NCBI GenBank assembly: GCA_024362935.1 | Contig: JANCRA010000114.1 | Span: forward strand, 868,001 to 932,000 | Source: Setophaga petechia | Lineage: Eukaryota > Chordata > Aves > Passeriformes > Parulidae | DNA length: 64,000 bases | Direction of reading: 5' to 3' | Part shown: piece after piece, positions 1 through 11,794 of the stretch | Position numbering within the stretch: position 1 is the first letter of the stretch | Layout: every line of letters starts with the position of its first letter | Translations under genes and position numbers: made by a program | Notes under the pieces: model-generated | Databases searched by the model: none | What the model saw: only the letters and a program-made list of their open reading frames with translations | Told to the model about the DNA's origin: nothing

Positions 1-438
1 CTGCCCGAGACACAGAGGAATGTTCATTTCTTGTCAGCCAACAAAGCCAAGGGAAGGCACAGCTCCATCAAATGCAAAAGTCATTCCTCTGCTGGATATT
101 AAATCCACTTTCCACAGTAGGCAGTCTCAGATCAATGGGAAATATCTTCTGTGCCCAGCACAGATCCCAAGGTCTCTGCAAACCTTCCCTGCCCCGATTC
201 TGCCCAGATTTGCTCTTTGCACACACAAGTCACAGGCTGAAGTCATCAGAGAGCTGAGGTGTGTGCTGGAATTCAATGCCCTCCACATCCCGCAGCAGCC
301 CTGCATTTCCCTCCTGCAGCCTTGGTCTCCAGCACAGCCATTGTGATAAATAGGTATGATTCGTGCTGATAAAATTGAAACAATAATCAATATTGGTACA
401 GTAATTAATATTTGGGAATATTAACAATATTTAAAGGT
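1..438. other. No gene recognised
   Basis: Only short chance reading frames are present. I see no splice structure, known domain or repeat family here. The last 80 bases are AT-rich and lead into the LTR that follows. Confidence 0.5.
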
Positions 439-1069
439 TGTAATGCCAGAGAAGAGAGGGAGAGGAGGGGCCCAATCCCCTCCCCCGGCAGATGTTCACA
501 AGGACAGGAGGAAAGAAGCCAAAGATATAGTTGCTAAAAATGACCAGAAAGGAAGCAAAACCTGGTTGGGTCCCAGAAAATGCTAATTATAGGGATTTAT
601 TGATTTGATATGTAGATATAGTGATATGTTAGTTTTGGCTTACATTGCACTGGCTTGGTGCGCAAGTGTAACCCAAAGGTGAATTAAAGGACACAGAGGA
701 AGACTAAGAAATCTTCATCAGACGACCCCCAAAAGACTTGTGTGACCACCAAACTGAGTGGTGGCGCATGCACGGTAAAGGTGGTGATGAGAGCGGAGAT
801 AGAAATATGACGAACTGAAAATAGGAGGAGATGGTATTAACCCATGGCATATAAGGGGGTAATTTTTACTTGGCAAGCTTGTACGTGAGGTGGCAAGGGC
901 CCCAGAACCCTGCACTCCGTACCCCGCGGTTATCTTTTGCTTACGCGCTATTATTTGAACCAAATTATCCCTTATTTATGTATTTTCTAAAGTATTAAAT
1001 TGAAATTGCTTCTATCTCAAATATTGTTTGGGGTTTTTTTTTTGAAGGGATAATTGGGCAAACATAACA
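439..1069 (+). mobile_element. Solo LTR (ERV) at the palindrome edge
   Basis: The segment begins TGTAATG and ends AACATAACA, the TG...CA ends of a retroviral LTR. A TATA-like CATATAAGGG lies near 846-856, and AT-rich sequence that could hold the polyadenylation site follows about 120 bp later. No retroviral genes adjoin it, so it is a solo LTR. I see no clear target-site duplication. Its right end is the base before the first base matched by the opposite palindrome arm, so the LTR marks the left breakpoint. Confidence 0.6.
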
Positions 1070-1244
1070 TTAGTAATAAATGAATTTCACATCTCTAAGC
1101 TAAGCCTGTTTTTCCCAGGACAGTATTTGATGAGTGACCTCACCCAGTCCTTATCTCAACCCATGAACCCTTTATTAAATTCTCTCTGTCCAGCTGCAGA
1201 GGGGAGTGAGTGAGCAGCCCACATGGATGCCTGGCATTTGGCCT

Positions 1245-2100
1245 GGCTCAACCCACCACACCTTGGAACCACAGGCTCACAATGGACCCTTGCTTCTATG
1301 GGGTCTCATTGGTTCCATGACGCCCTGCAGGGACACTTAATTCAACAAGGCCCCAAAGTTTCACAGTGCTCTCCAGGATTCCATGAGGCCCTGCAATGTC
1401 AAAATGGACCTTTGGATCCATGGAGGCCCACAGGGTCACAATGGGCTCTTGTGGTTCCACAGGCTCACAATGGCCCCTCGGATCCATGTGTCCTGCACTG
1501 TTCCATGAATCCTTACTTCCATGGGGTCCTGTAGCGTCACAATGGTCTCCTTGGTTTCATGGTGCCACAGTTGCCATAATTTCCATGGTATCACAACTGC
1601 CCTTGGATCCCAAGAGGCCCCACAGTGTGACAATGGCCCCTTGCTTCCATGACGCCCTGTAGTGTCACAGTGGTGTCCATGATTCCATCAGGCCCTGCAG
1701 TGTCACCATGGACACTTGGTTCAATGATACTCCACAATGTCACCATGGCCCCTTGGCTCCACAGAGCCCCACTGTGTCACTGTGCTCTCTTTGGTTCCAA
1801 GGCTCAGAAGTGCCAGAATGACCCTTTGGTTCCAGCAGGCCTTGAAGTTTCCAAATGGTCTCCATGGTTTCATGAGTAGCCCCTGTGTCACAAGAGACTC
1901 TTGCTTCCCTCAAGTTCTTCAGTGTCACAATGGGCCCTTGGTTCCACGAGGTTTGGTAGAGTCACAATTGACTCCTTGGTTCCATGAGTCCCTGCTGTGT
2001 CACAATGCCCATGGTTCCATGAGTCTCCATGGTGTCACCACGGTCTCCTTGGATCCCCAGTGTCACCATGGTCTCCTTGGTACCATCCAGGCCTTGTAAC
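1245..2100 (+). repeat. 37-bp minisatellite, left arm copy
   Basis: Degenerate tandem units of about 37 bp. Recurring cores are GTGTCACAATGG and TTGGTTCCATGAG, or TGTGACACTG and TGGAACCAAGG on the other strand. There are roughly 22 units. Long frames rich in H-N-G-P-L come only from the repeat and are not genes. The same family recurs at 25520-25745, 26495-26760, 54085-54600 and 60700-61100. Confidence 0.8.
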
Positions 2101-2592
2101 AAGAGATACTGAGCCACTTTGTGCCTTAGATGAAAGGCTGCAGAACTCATGCTTGTGAGGCTGTGTCACTGATAACAAACAAAAACCACCTGAATCTGAA
2201 CACCAAATATCATCTCAAGTACCTTCAATCCCAGCCTCAACAGAGGCAGAAAATAGAAACAGAGATTCCACAGTAAATCAAAAACAGGGACCATATTTTG
2301 AATGCAGGCAAAATGCATTCAAGTGCATTCAAATGCACTCGATATGATGGGGAGGTGATGATCCCCTATTCCAAGAGTGAACTTAAGAAGGGCTGACTAT
2401 TGAAGAAACTACAGAGAACCACAATATAAGAAAAGAAGGTGGCACAGGTAATTCTGGGATAGGGAGACCAGAAAGCAAGAGCAGATGAGCCAGTGCAGTC
2501 GCCACCAAGAAGATCACGTTCACACGCTGTGGGCAGCAACCCCCTCAGGCCGTGCCACGATCCCCTGGTGCAAGGGGGGTCACGATGGTTCG

Positions 2593-3177
2593 TGTTACTG
2601 ATCTCAGAGTGCAGAGACACACAGCAGGGGACTTTCAGTATTAACCAATACAAATGCACCTTTTATTGAGTGCCCACAGCAGATGCAACAGAAGCATTAG
2701 AAAGGAGATAAAGGATAAAGAGAAAGAGAAAAGCAGGGGGAAATAGCTACCAACAGAGAGATTAAATCCTTGTGGTCCAGCCAATAGATCTGTCTGGTCA
2801 CGTCGGGGAGAGTCTCAAAGTCTTTGGTTAACTCAGGGGTCTTTTATAATCTACTGCCAGGAGGGGAGCAGGATGGCACATGGAGGGAACTGTGGAGAAT
2901 AAATCCTTTGGGAACAGGTACAGACAGTCCAGTTCTGAACAGCACAAACCCGTGCCAGCAGTGAGCAGGGCCCGTTGTTTCAGGACTGGTTCCTATGGGA
3001 AACATCCCGCTGCCTATGGCAGACATCCCGCTCCAGTCAGGCCAGCACCCCTGGGTTAGAATTTGAAGGGTCTCAGTCTCAGTCCTTGGGGAGGGCTTCA
3101 ATCTCCATTCTTGATGGGGGCTGTGAGGCAGATGAGGCATCTTTGGATCATCTCTTACAGACTGACATCCCAAAACA
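2593..3177 (-). mobile_element. Solo LTR family B, left arm
   Basis: Minus-strand LTR with TGTT...AACA ends. Read on the minus strand it has a TATA box (GATTATAAAAG), then AATAAAAG, then a short U5. Sequence beyond the U5 side (2366-2592) is still repeat-like but lacks an obvious primer binding site. No target-site duplication is visible, so the outer boundaries are approximate. Confidence 0.6.
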
Positions 3178-3306
3178 TTAAAATAATTATGCACTTCCCC
3201 TGAAAAATAAAATGAACTGAATTAATAAAATTATAATTATTTTTCTTACTTATAATAGTATTATTCTATATTTGTATTACCAAATTTTAGTATTTATATT
3301 AGAAAG

Positions 3307-4148
3307 TGTTATGAATAAGAAGCTTGACTAGGCCAAAATTCAAGCAGCAATCAATTTATTATTTAATATGGTAAAGTATGAGCAATACAGCACTGGGTAC
3401 AGTGGGGGAAGTTTTCCCTCCAACTGCACACCGATAATTGATGGTTACAGGTATTTATAGGGATACTCATCAGTTTTTTCCAGCATTTTCTATTTCAAAT
3501 TTTTCTCATCAATAATTTTTATTCCAAATTATTACATCACAATTCTATACACTATTGTGATTTTAAATTCTCAGGATGTGTCTCAAAAGGAGTATCCCCA
3601 GATGGTGATGGTCCAGTTTCTGAAAGAAGAAAGACGAATCCCATCTGGTGGAGACCAGCTCCCCAGATGTGAGTTCCACCTTTTAATTGAAGAGACTATA
3701 AATCTCATAACAGTGATGTCCAGTTTCCCTTTGGTTGAAACCATAAATCCTTGAGTTGGTGTTCATCTTCCTTTCTCAAGCTGTTTTTCTCTGCTTCAAT
3801 AAGGTGTGAGATAAGCATATTTCCTTTCTATATATTCCAAAGCTATAGTTTCAAGGATACAAATAATATTCTAAAATTGTACTTCAAAAGGTTATTATTG
3901 CATCGCTCTTTAAGGATTAAGAACAAGCAAAAAGCAACATCCTTAACACTTTAATTCCAGTGCTCCTAAATCAACCAAGGTCAATTGAAAACAAAAGACA
4001 GGTTCAAAGGCCTTTTTCCATGCTTTATTTTCCTTAGTTATTATTAGAATTCACAGTTCTCCCATTGTCAAAGCCCTCAAATTTCGCATTCACAAATATA
4101 CACATCGCCTGTTTATACCTGACACGAAACACAGCTTTGTATTTCACA
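3307..4148 (-). mobile_element. Solo LTR family A, left arm
   Basis: An 842-bp LTR on the minus strand, starting TGTGAAATAC and ending CATAACA in its own orientation. TATAAATA and AATAAATTG give plausible TATA and polyadenylation signals. It is flanked by the 4-bp duplication AAAG (3303-3306 and 4149-4152). Confidence 0.85.
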
Positions 4149-4309
4149 AAAGTCCATACCTTTTTAGCAAGCAAAAAATTTATTCGCCATTGGTTCTAAG
4201 TAACACAATTCCCTTCATTAATTTATTGACCAGTGTGGCTATTGATTTCTCCTTCTTTATGCTAATTAGTCCCATTTTAAATCCTTTTGTCATCTTTTTT
4301 ATCATTTCA

Positions 4310-4589
4310 CAGACAGGGTAAAAATTCGGGGTCCGTGGAGAACTTTCTGGGGCAAATTTGGGGCAGTTCTGGCTCTGGGGAGGGAATTCAGAGAGAACTT
4401 GAGGGTCTGGAGGACACTTCGGGGAGATGGGTGGGCGATTCGAGGGGCACTCATGCATTCCGAGGGACAGTTCGGGGTCCGGGGCAGCACTTGCGGGTCC
4501 AGGGCGGCCCTTGGAGGTCAGGGAGGGGAATTTGGGGCCCATCGGGGTCCGGGCGAGCCCTTGGGGGGCTCTAACGAGGCTCTCTGGGG
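4310..4589. other. G-rich degenerate repeat next to motif block
   Basis: G-rich sequence with repeated GGGG-T-CC blocks, mirrored at 8440-8690. No gene is recognised. Long frames here are rich in G, R and S and look compositional. Confidence 0.4.
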
Positions 4590-5290
4590 CGCGGGGGGTG
4601 ATGGGAGTTGTAGGTGCGGGTCTAATTCGGTATAAGGGGACCGCGGAGCATCACGGGAGTTTGAGGCGCAGCTGCAATGGCTCTCGGTGAGACGCGGGGC
4701 ATGACGGGAGATGAAGTCCCGGATGGAACAGCACGGGAGATGCGCTGCGGAGCATGATGGGAGCCGTAGTCCCGGAAGTGGCTCGAACAGAGCGTTTGGG
4801 GGTCCAGAAAGGCTCTTGGGGGAAACTTCTGCGTCCGAGCCGAGCCTTGAGATCCTCGGGGGAACGTAAACGGTTCGAGAGAACTTGCGGGAGCTCGGGG
4901 AGCTCGAACCGGGCTCTTTAGGGCGCGGGGCACAGCAGGAATTTTAGGCGAGTGATTGTTGTGAGGGGCTCTGGCGCCGCGGGGGATGAGAGGAGATGAA
5001 TACCCAGAAGTGGCTGTACCGGGCATCTGTGGGGTCGGGAGCACTCAGGGGATCGGGGGACGCTTTTGGGGGGTCCCAAATGGGCGCTGAGGGGGCACTG
5101 AGGGATCCTGGAGGGTCTTGGGGACACTTAAGGGACAAAGGGGGGGGGCGGATCCCGGGGTTCTGTGTAACGCGGGGCATGACGGGCGCTGTAGTCCCGG
5201 CTGCAATAGGGCTCAATCGGGCCACGGGGCATGACGGGAGTGGTAGGCAAAAAAGAAGGTTGTGCCAATATCGGCGCCGCTTCTGAGGTG
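4590..5290 (-). promoter_or_regulatory. G/C-rich block with ZNF143-like motifs, left arm
   Basis: CpG-rich promoter-like DNA. At least six copies of a motif resembling the ZNF143/THAP11 (Staf) site occur, for example near 4600, 4648, 4698, 4750, 5173 and 5226. Read on the minus strand the core is close to TACAACTCCCATCATGCC. Most neighbouring copies are 48-55 bp apart. A CCAAT box (inverted, ATTGG) lies near 5305. No open gene starts nearby. Confidence 0.6.
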
Positions 5291-5375
5291 CTAAACCAGG
5301 CGCTGATTGGCTTTGGGCGGTGATGGGCAGGAGTCTCGGCAAATGGGAAACAGTGGAGATGGGAACAGCCCATTC

Positions 5376-5890
5376 AACTTCTCCAGTCCCTCCAAGTACA
5401 GCCCAGTTCATCCCCAGTACAGACCAATAAAACCCCAGTACAGCCCAGTTCATCCCAAGTAGAACCCAGTACAACCGCAGTGACCCTCCAATCCCTCCCA
5501 GTACAGACCAGTCCCTCCCAATACACCTGAGTCCATTCCCAGTCCGTCCCAGCTCCTCCCAATGTCATCTACAGGATGCCCCAGTGTCCCCAGTCTTGTC
5601 TGCAATGGCCCCAGCGTCCCCAGTTTACACCAGTATACCCCAGTGTCACTCCCAGTTTGTCTGAGTATCACTCCCAGTATGTCCCAGTGTCTTCCACAGT
5701 GTTCCCCAGTATGTCCCAGTCCTCCCCAGTGTCACTCCCAGTATGTCCCAGTGTCTCCCACAGTGTTCCCAGTGTTCCCCAGTATGTCCCAGTCCTCCCC
5801 AGTGTCACTCCCAGTATGTCCCAGTGTCTCCCACAGCGTTCTCAGGGTTCCCCAGTGTGTCCCACTCCTCCCCAGTGTTCCCAAGGACAG
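5376..5890 (+). repeat. CCAGT-type minisatellite, left arm
   Basis: Tandem array built on CCCAGTATGTCCCAGTG and CCACAGTGTTCCCC blocks. A longer unit of about 60-70 bp repeats three times between 5690 and 5860. These extra units account for much of the length difference between the palindrome arms. Confidence 0.75.
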
Positions 5891-5899
5891 TTTAATTTC

Positions 5900-6420
5900 T
5901 CACGGTGGCCGTGGCAGCCAAACCCAGCAGTGGGGTCAGTGCAGTGCCCATGGCCACAGCCCCTTGCAGGGGCCCAGTGCAGCTTGGGCTGATGATCCAC
6001 CCTCACAGCTGGCCCCGGGCAGCTCTGCAGTGCCTTTGGTGGCACCTGGGGCTGGCACACACCAGAGCAGTGTGTCTGCTTGCAGTGGGGAAACTCAGGA
6101 GTTTGAGATTGCTGCAAAAAGTACAAAAAGGGAAACCCCCTCCTAGGCTGGGTGCAGCCAGCTCTGCAAGCACAGCAGGTCCAGGGCAGTGAGGACAGAC
6201 AGGATGGGGCTGAGCACTGTGGAGCAAGGTTGTCCACACTGGGTCAGAGCTCCAGGCACAGCTTCTGTGAGCAGGCCAGAGCTGCTGAGGAGAGACCCTG
6301 GGTCAGTATCAATCACAGAATGCTGCAATCACCTCTGCTCTAAAGAGAAACTTAATAAAAGACACCCTTTAAAATAGGAATGTATATTTTATTACTGCTC
6401 TTTGAAATCTTTCTCCATAA
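5900..6420 (-). repeat. Dispersed block Y, left arm
   Basis: This block is mirrored at 6780-7310 and is present again, more diverged, at 59985-60400 on the plus strand. A poly-purine stretch AAAAAGTACAAAAAGG and an AATAAAAG near 6354 are seen. No coding function is recognised. Confidence 0.7.
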
Positions 6421-6537
6421 CTGGACTAGGAAAACTTTAATGACCCTCTCAGGGCTTTGGTGTTGTTTACATCAGACTCAGTCCCTGAGCGTGTCTTCAA
6501 AAAACTTCTCAAGAACTCAAAGTTAAATTCAGACTTC

Positions 6538-6664
6538 AAATTTTCTTGAATTTTTAATGGGTCCCACAGAGGGACACGACTGGGAAAATGTCCCCAGGTT
6601 CCATGAAGACCAGAACACTGGAGGCAGTGATGACAGGTTGGACAAACAAGGCAGAGGTGTCTCT
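6538..6664. repeat. Loop (spacer) of the large palindrome
   Basis: This 127-bp spacer lies between the arms, with the symmetry axis near 6601. It resembles 58990-59095 beside the right olfactory receptor copy (shared TTTTAATGGGTCCCAC and GGCAGTGATGACAGGT), and the reverse strand of 29895-30000. The palindrome centre therefore derives from the repeat that flanks the receptor genes. Confidence 0.75.
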
Positions 6665-6779
6665 GAAGTCTGAATTTAACTTTGAGTTCTTGAGAAGTTT
6701 TTTGAAGACACGCTCAGGGACTGAGTCTGATGCAAACAACACCAAAGCCCTGAGAGGGTCCTTAAAGTTTTCCTAGTCC

Positions 6780-7310
6780 AGTTATGGAGAAAGATTTCAA
6801 AGAGCAGTAATAAAATATACATTCCTATTTTAAAGGGTGTCTTTTATTAAGTTTCTCTTTAGAGCAGAGGTGATTGCAGCATTCTGTGATTGATACTGAC
6901 CCAGGGTCTCTCCTCAGCAGCTCTGGCCTGCTCACAGAAGCTGTGCCTGGAGCTCTGACCCAGTGTGGACAACCTTGCTCCACACTGACCAGCCCCATCC
7001 TGTCTGTCCTCACTGCCCTGGGACCTGCTGTGCTTGCAGAGCTGGCTGCACCCAGCCTAGGAGGGGTTTTCCCTTTTTGTACTTTTTGCAGCAATCTCAA
7101 ACTCCTGAGTTTCCCCACTGCAAACAGACACACTGCTCAGGTGTGTGCCAGCCCCAGGTGCCACCAAAGGCACTGCAGAGCTGCCCTGGGCCAGTTGTGA
7201 GGGTGGATCATCAGCCCAAGCTGCACTGGGCCCCTGCAAGGGGCTGTGGCCATGGGCACTGCACTGACCCCACTGCTGGGTTTGGCTGCCACGGCCACCG
7301 TGAGAAATTA
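6780..7310 (+). repeat. Dispersed block Y, right arm
   Basis: Mirror copy of 5900-6420 in the same orientation as the copy at 59985-60400. No gene is recognised. Confidence 0.7.
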
Positions 7311-7317
7311 AACTGTC

Positions 7318-7650
7318 CCTGGGAACACTGGGGAGGACTGGGACATACTGGGGAACAGTGGGAACACTGTGGGAGACACTGGGACATACTGGGAGTGACA
7401 CTGGGGGATACTGCGACAAACTGGGGACACTGGGGCCATTGCAGAGAAGACTGGGGACACTGGGGCATGCTGTGAATGACATTGGGGGGAACAGCAAGGG
7501 ACTGGGAATAAACTCAGGGGTATTGGGGGGAACTGGGCTGTACTGGGAGGGACTGGAGGGGCACTGGGGTTGTACTGGCTTCTATTTAGGATGAACTGCT
7601 CTGTACCGTGGATGAACTGGGCTGTACTGGGAGGGACTGGAGAGGTTGAA
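7318..7650 (-). repeat. CCAGT-type minisatellite, right arm
   Basis: Mirror of 5376-5890 with fewer units. The plus strand reads ACTGGGACATACTGGG and related blocks. Confidence 0.75.
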
Positions 7651-7719
7651 TCGGCTGTTCCCGTCTCCACCGCACTCCATTTGCCGAGACTCTCGCCCAT
7701 CACGGCCCAAAGCCAATCA

Positions 7720-8430
7720 GCGCCTGGTTTAGCACCTCGGAAGCGGCGCCTGATATTGGCACCACCTTTTTTCGCATACAACTCCCATCATGCCCCGCGG
7801 CCCGATTGAGCCCTATTGCAGCTGGGACTACAACACCCGTCATGCCCCGCGTTCCACAGAACATCGGGGTTCCCCCCCGCATCTGTCCAATAAGCGTCCC
7901 GCTTATTGGATCCCTCAGTGCCCCCTCAGCACCCATTTGGGACCCCCCAAAAGCGTCCCCGGACCCCCTGACTGCTCCCAACCCCACAGATGCCCGGTAC
8001 AGCCACTTCTGGGAATTCATCTCCTCTCATCCTCCTCAGCCCAGAGTCCCTCACAACAGTCACTCGCCTAAAATTCCTACTGTGCCCCGCGCCGAAAAGC
8101 GCCCGGTTAGAGCTCACCGAGCTCCCCGCAAGTTCTCTCGAACCGTTTACGTTCCCCCGAGAGTCTCAGGCCGCGGCTCGGACGCAGAAGTTTCCCCCAG
8201 GAGCCTTCCCGGACTCCCAAACAAAGCGTTCGAGCCACTTCCGGGACTACGGCTCCCACCATGCTCTGCGGCGCACGTCCCGTGTAGTTCTAGCCAGGAC
8301 TTTATCTCCCGTCATGCCCCGCGCCCCACCGAGAGCCATTGCAGCTGCGCCTCGAAGTCCCGTGATGCTCCGCGGCCCCGTTATTTCGTATTAGACCCGC
8401 GCCTTCAACTCCCATCACCCACCGCGCCAC
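7720..8430 (+). promoter_or_regulatory. G/C-rich block with ZNF143-like motifs, right arm
   Basis: Mirror copy of the left block. Motif copies start near 7777, 7826, 8244, 8299, 8354 and 8404 with 49-55-bp spacing, and a degenerate copy lies near 8009. AGCCAATCAGCGC near 7711 is a CCAAT/NF-Y type element. The known ZNF143 consensus contains ACTACAA, CCCA and ATGC, all visible here. Promoter activity is inference. Confidence 0.6.
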
Positions 8431-8699
8431 AGAGAGCCCCTTTCCGATCACCGCACAAGGGCCCGCCCGGACCCCGATGGGGCCCAGATTTCCCTCCCTG
8501 ACCTCCAAGCGCCCCCCTGGACCCTCAAGTTCTGCCCTGACCCGGAACTGTCCCTCAGAATCCCTAAATGCCTCTCCAAGTGCTCCCCCGGCTGCCCCAA
8601 GTGTCCTCCAGACGTTCAACTTCTCTTTGAATTCCCTCCCCAGACCCTAAAAGTGCCCCAAATGACCCCCAGAAAGTTCTCCGCGGACCCCGAAATGGC

Positions 8700-8878
8700 C
8701 CCTTTTATCCTGTCTGTGAAAATGATAAGAAATATGAAAAAAGGATTGAAAATAAGACTAATTAGCATAACGAAGGAGAAATCAATAGCCACACTGCTCA
8801 ATGAATTAATGAAAGGAATTATGTTCCTTAGAACCAATGACCAATATTTTTTTTGCTTGCTAAAAAGGTATGGACTTT
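8700..8878. other. AT-rich unique-looking stretch in right arm
   Basis: Sits between the motif block and the family A LTR and is mirrored at about 4149-4310. I see no gene or known repeat. Confidence 0.4.
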
Positions 8879-9720
8879 TGTGAAATACAAAGCTGTGTTT
8901 CGTGTCAGGTACAAACAGGCGATGTGTATATTTGTGAATGTGAAATTTGTGGGCTTTGACAATGGGAGAGTTGTGATTTCTAATAATAACTGAGGAAAAT
9001 AAAGCATGGAAAAAGGTCTTTGAACCTATCTTTTGTTTTCAATTCACCTTGGTTGATTTAGGAGCACTGGAATTAAAGTATTAAGGATGTTGCTTTTTGC
9101 TTGTAGTTAATTCTTAAAAAGCTATGCAATAATAACCTTTTGAAGTACAATTTTAGAATATTATTTGTATCCTTGAAACTATAGCTTTGGAATATATAGA
9201 AAGGAAATATGCTTATCTCACACCTTATTGAAGCAGAGAAAAACAGCTTGAGAAAGGAAGATGAACACCAACTCAAGGATTTATGGTTTCAACCAAAGGG
9301 AAACTGGACATCACTGTTATGAGATTTATAGTCTCTTCAATTAAAAGGTGGAACTCACATCTGGGGAGCTGGTCTCCACCAGATGGGATTCGTCTTTCTT
9401 CTTTCGGAAGCTGGACCATCACCATCTGGGGATACTCCTTTTGAGATACATCCTGAGAATTTAAAATCACAATAGTGAATAGAATTGTGACGTAATAATT
9501 TGGAATAAAAATTGCTGATGAGAAAAATTTGAAATAGAAACTGCTGGAAAAAACTGATGAGTACCCCTATAAATACCTGTAACCATCAATTATCGGTGTG
9601 CAGTTGGAGGGAAAACTTCCCCCACTGTACCCAGCGCTGTATTGCTCATACTTTACCATATTAAATAATAAATTGATTGCTGCTTGAATTTGGGCCTAGT
9701 CAAGCTTCTTATTCATAACA
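8879..9720 (+). mobile_element. Solo LTR family A, right arm
   Basis: An 842-bp LTR on the plus strand with the same ends as the left copy. It is flanked by CTTT at 8875-8878 and 9721-9724, the complement of the left arm's AAAG. Both arms thus share one insertion event that happened before the palindrome formed. Confidence 0.85.
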
Positions 9721-9849
9721 CTTTCTAATATAAATACCAACAATTGGTAATACAAATATAGAATGGTACTATTATAAGTAAGAAAAATAATTATAATTTT
9801 ATTAATTCAGTTCATTTTATTTTTCAGGGGAAGTGCATAATTATTTTAA

Positions 9850-10428
9850 TGTTTTGGGATGTCAGTCTGTAAGAGATGATCCAAAGATGCCTCATCTGCC
9901 TCACAGCCCCATCAAGGACGGAGATTGAAGCCCTCCCCAAGGACTGAGACCCTTCAAATTCTAACCCAGGAGTGCTGGCCTGACTGGAGCGGGATGTCTG
10001 CCATAGGCAGCAGGATGTTTCCCATAGGAACCAGTCCTGAAACAACGGGCCCTGCTCACTGCTGGTGCCGGTTTGTGCTGTTCAGAACTGGACTGTCTGT
10101 ACCTGTTCCCAATGGATTTATTCTCCACTGTTCCCTCCATGTGCCGTCCTGCTCCCCTCCTGGCAGTAGATTATAAAAGACCCCTGAGTTAACCAAAGAC
10201 TTTGAGACTCTCCCCGACGTGACCAGACAGATTTATTGGCTGGATCACGAGGATTTCATCTCTCTGTTGGTAGCTATTCCCCCACTCCTTTTCTCTTTCT
10301 CTTTATCCTTTATCTCATTTCTAATCCTTCTGTTGCATCTGCTGTGGGCACTCAATAAAAGGTGCATTTGTATTGGTTAATACTGAAAGTCCCCTGCTGT
10401 GTGTCTCTGCACTCTGAGATCAGTAACA
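9850..10428 (+). mobile_element. Solo LTR family B, right arm
   Basis: Mirror copy of 2593-3177. The TATA box is near 10161-10171 and AATAAAAG near 10352-10360. It differs from the left copy by a few substitutions and a 6-bp length change. Confidence 0.6.
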
Positions 10429-10929
10429 CGAACCATCGTGACCCCCCTTGCACCAGGGGATCGTGGCACGGCCTGAGGGGGTTGCTGCCCACAGCGTGTG
10501 AACGTGATCTTCTTGGTGGCGACTGCACTGGTTCATCTGCTCTTGCTTTCTGGTCTCCCTATCCCAGAATTACGTGTGCCACCTGCTTTTGCTATATTGT
10601 GGTTCTCTGTAGTTCCTTCAATAGTCAGCCCTTCTTAAGTTCACTCTTGGAATAGGGGATCATCACCTCCCCATCATATCAAGTGCATTTGAATGCACTT
10701 GAATGTATTTTGCCTGCATTCAAAATATGGTCCCTGTTTTTGATTTACTGTGGAATCTCTGTTTGTATTTTCTACCTCTGTTGAGGCTGGGATTGAAGGT
10801 ACTTGAGATGATATTTGGTGTTCAGATTCAGGTGGTTTTTGTTTATCAGTGACACAGCCTCACAAGCATGAGTTCTGCAGCCTTTCATCTAAGGCACAAA
10901 GTGGCTCAGTATCTCTTGTTACAAGGCCT

Positions 10930-11775
10930 GGATGGTACCAAGGAGACCATGGTGACACTGGGGATCCAAGGAGACCGTGGTGACACCATGGAAACTCATG
11001 GAACCATGGGCATTGTGACACAGCAGGGACTCATGGAACCAAGGAGTCAATTGTGACTCTACCAAACCTCGTGGAACCAAGGGCCCATTGTGACACTGAA
11101 GAACTTGAGGGAGCCAAGAGTCTCTTGTGACACAGGGGGCACTCATGAAACCATGGAGACCATTTGGAAACTTCAAGGCCTGCTGGAACCAAAGGGTCAT
11201 TCTGGCACTTCTGAGCCCTGGAACCAAAGAGAGCACAGTGACACAGTGGGGCCCTGTGGAGCCAAGGGGCCATGGTGACATTGTGGAGTATCATTGAACC
11301 AAGTGTCCATGGTGACACTGCAGGGCCTGATGGAATCATGGACACCATTGTGACCCTACAGGGCGTCATGGAAGCAAGGGGCCATTGTCACACTGTGGGG
11401 CCTCTTGGGATCCAAGGGCAGTTGTGATACCATGGAAATTATGGCAACTGTGGCACCATGAAACCAAGGAGATCATTGTGACCCTACAGGACCCCATGGA
11501 AGTAAGGATTCATGGAACTGTGTAGGACACATGGAACTGAGGGGCCATTGTGAGGCTGTAGAACCACAAGGGCCCATTGTGACCCTGTGGGCCCCCATGG
11601 ATCCAAAGGTCCACTTTGACATTGCAGGGTCTCATGGAATCCTGGAAAGCACTGTGAAACTTTGGGGCCTTGTTGAATTAAGTGTCCCTGCAGGGCCTCA
11701 TGGAACCAATGAGACCCCATAGAAGCAAGGGTCCATTGTGAGCCTGTGGTACCAAGGTGTCGTGGGTTGAGCCAG
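10930..11775 (-). repeat. 37-bp minisatellite, right arm copy
   Basis: Mirror copy of the array at 1245-2100 with the same unit order and scattered substitutions. It lies between the 579-bp solo LTR and the ERV-like repeat at the arm edge. Confidence 0.8.
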
Positions 11776-11794
11776 GGCAAATGCCAGGCATCCA

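Larger units (their letters stand above)
1070..6537 (+). repeat. Left arm of large palindrome
   Basis: This arm is the reverse complement of 6665-11948. Matching landmarks in mirror order are the ERV-like edge (1070-1210), the 37-bp minisatellite, two solo LTRs, the G/C-rich block, the CCAGT minisatellite and the terminal unique block. Many stretches look over 95% identical by eye. The arm is about 184 bp longer than its partner, largely because of extra minisatellite copies near 5690-5860. The arms are similar but not identical, which argues against a fold-back assembly copy of one strand. Confidence 0.9.

Noticed and set aside
1223..2099. Several 60-120-codon frames rich in H, N, G, P and L
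   Set aside because: They track the 37-bp minisatellite, reappear in both arms and are open in several frames at once.
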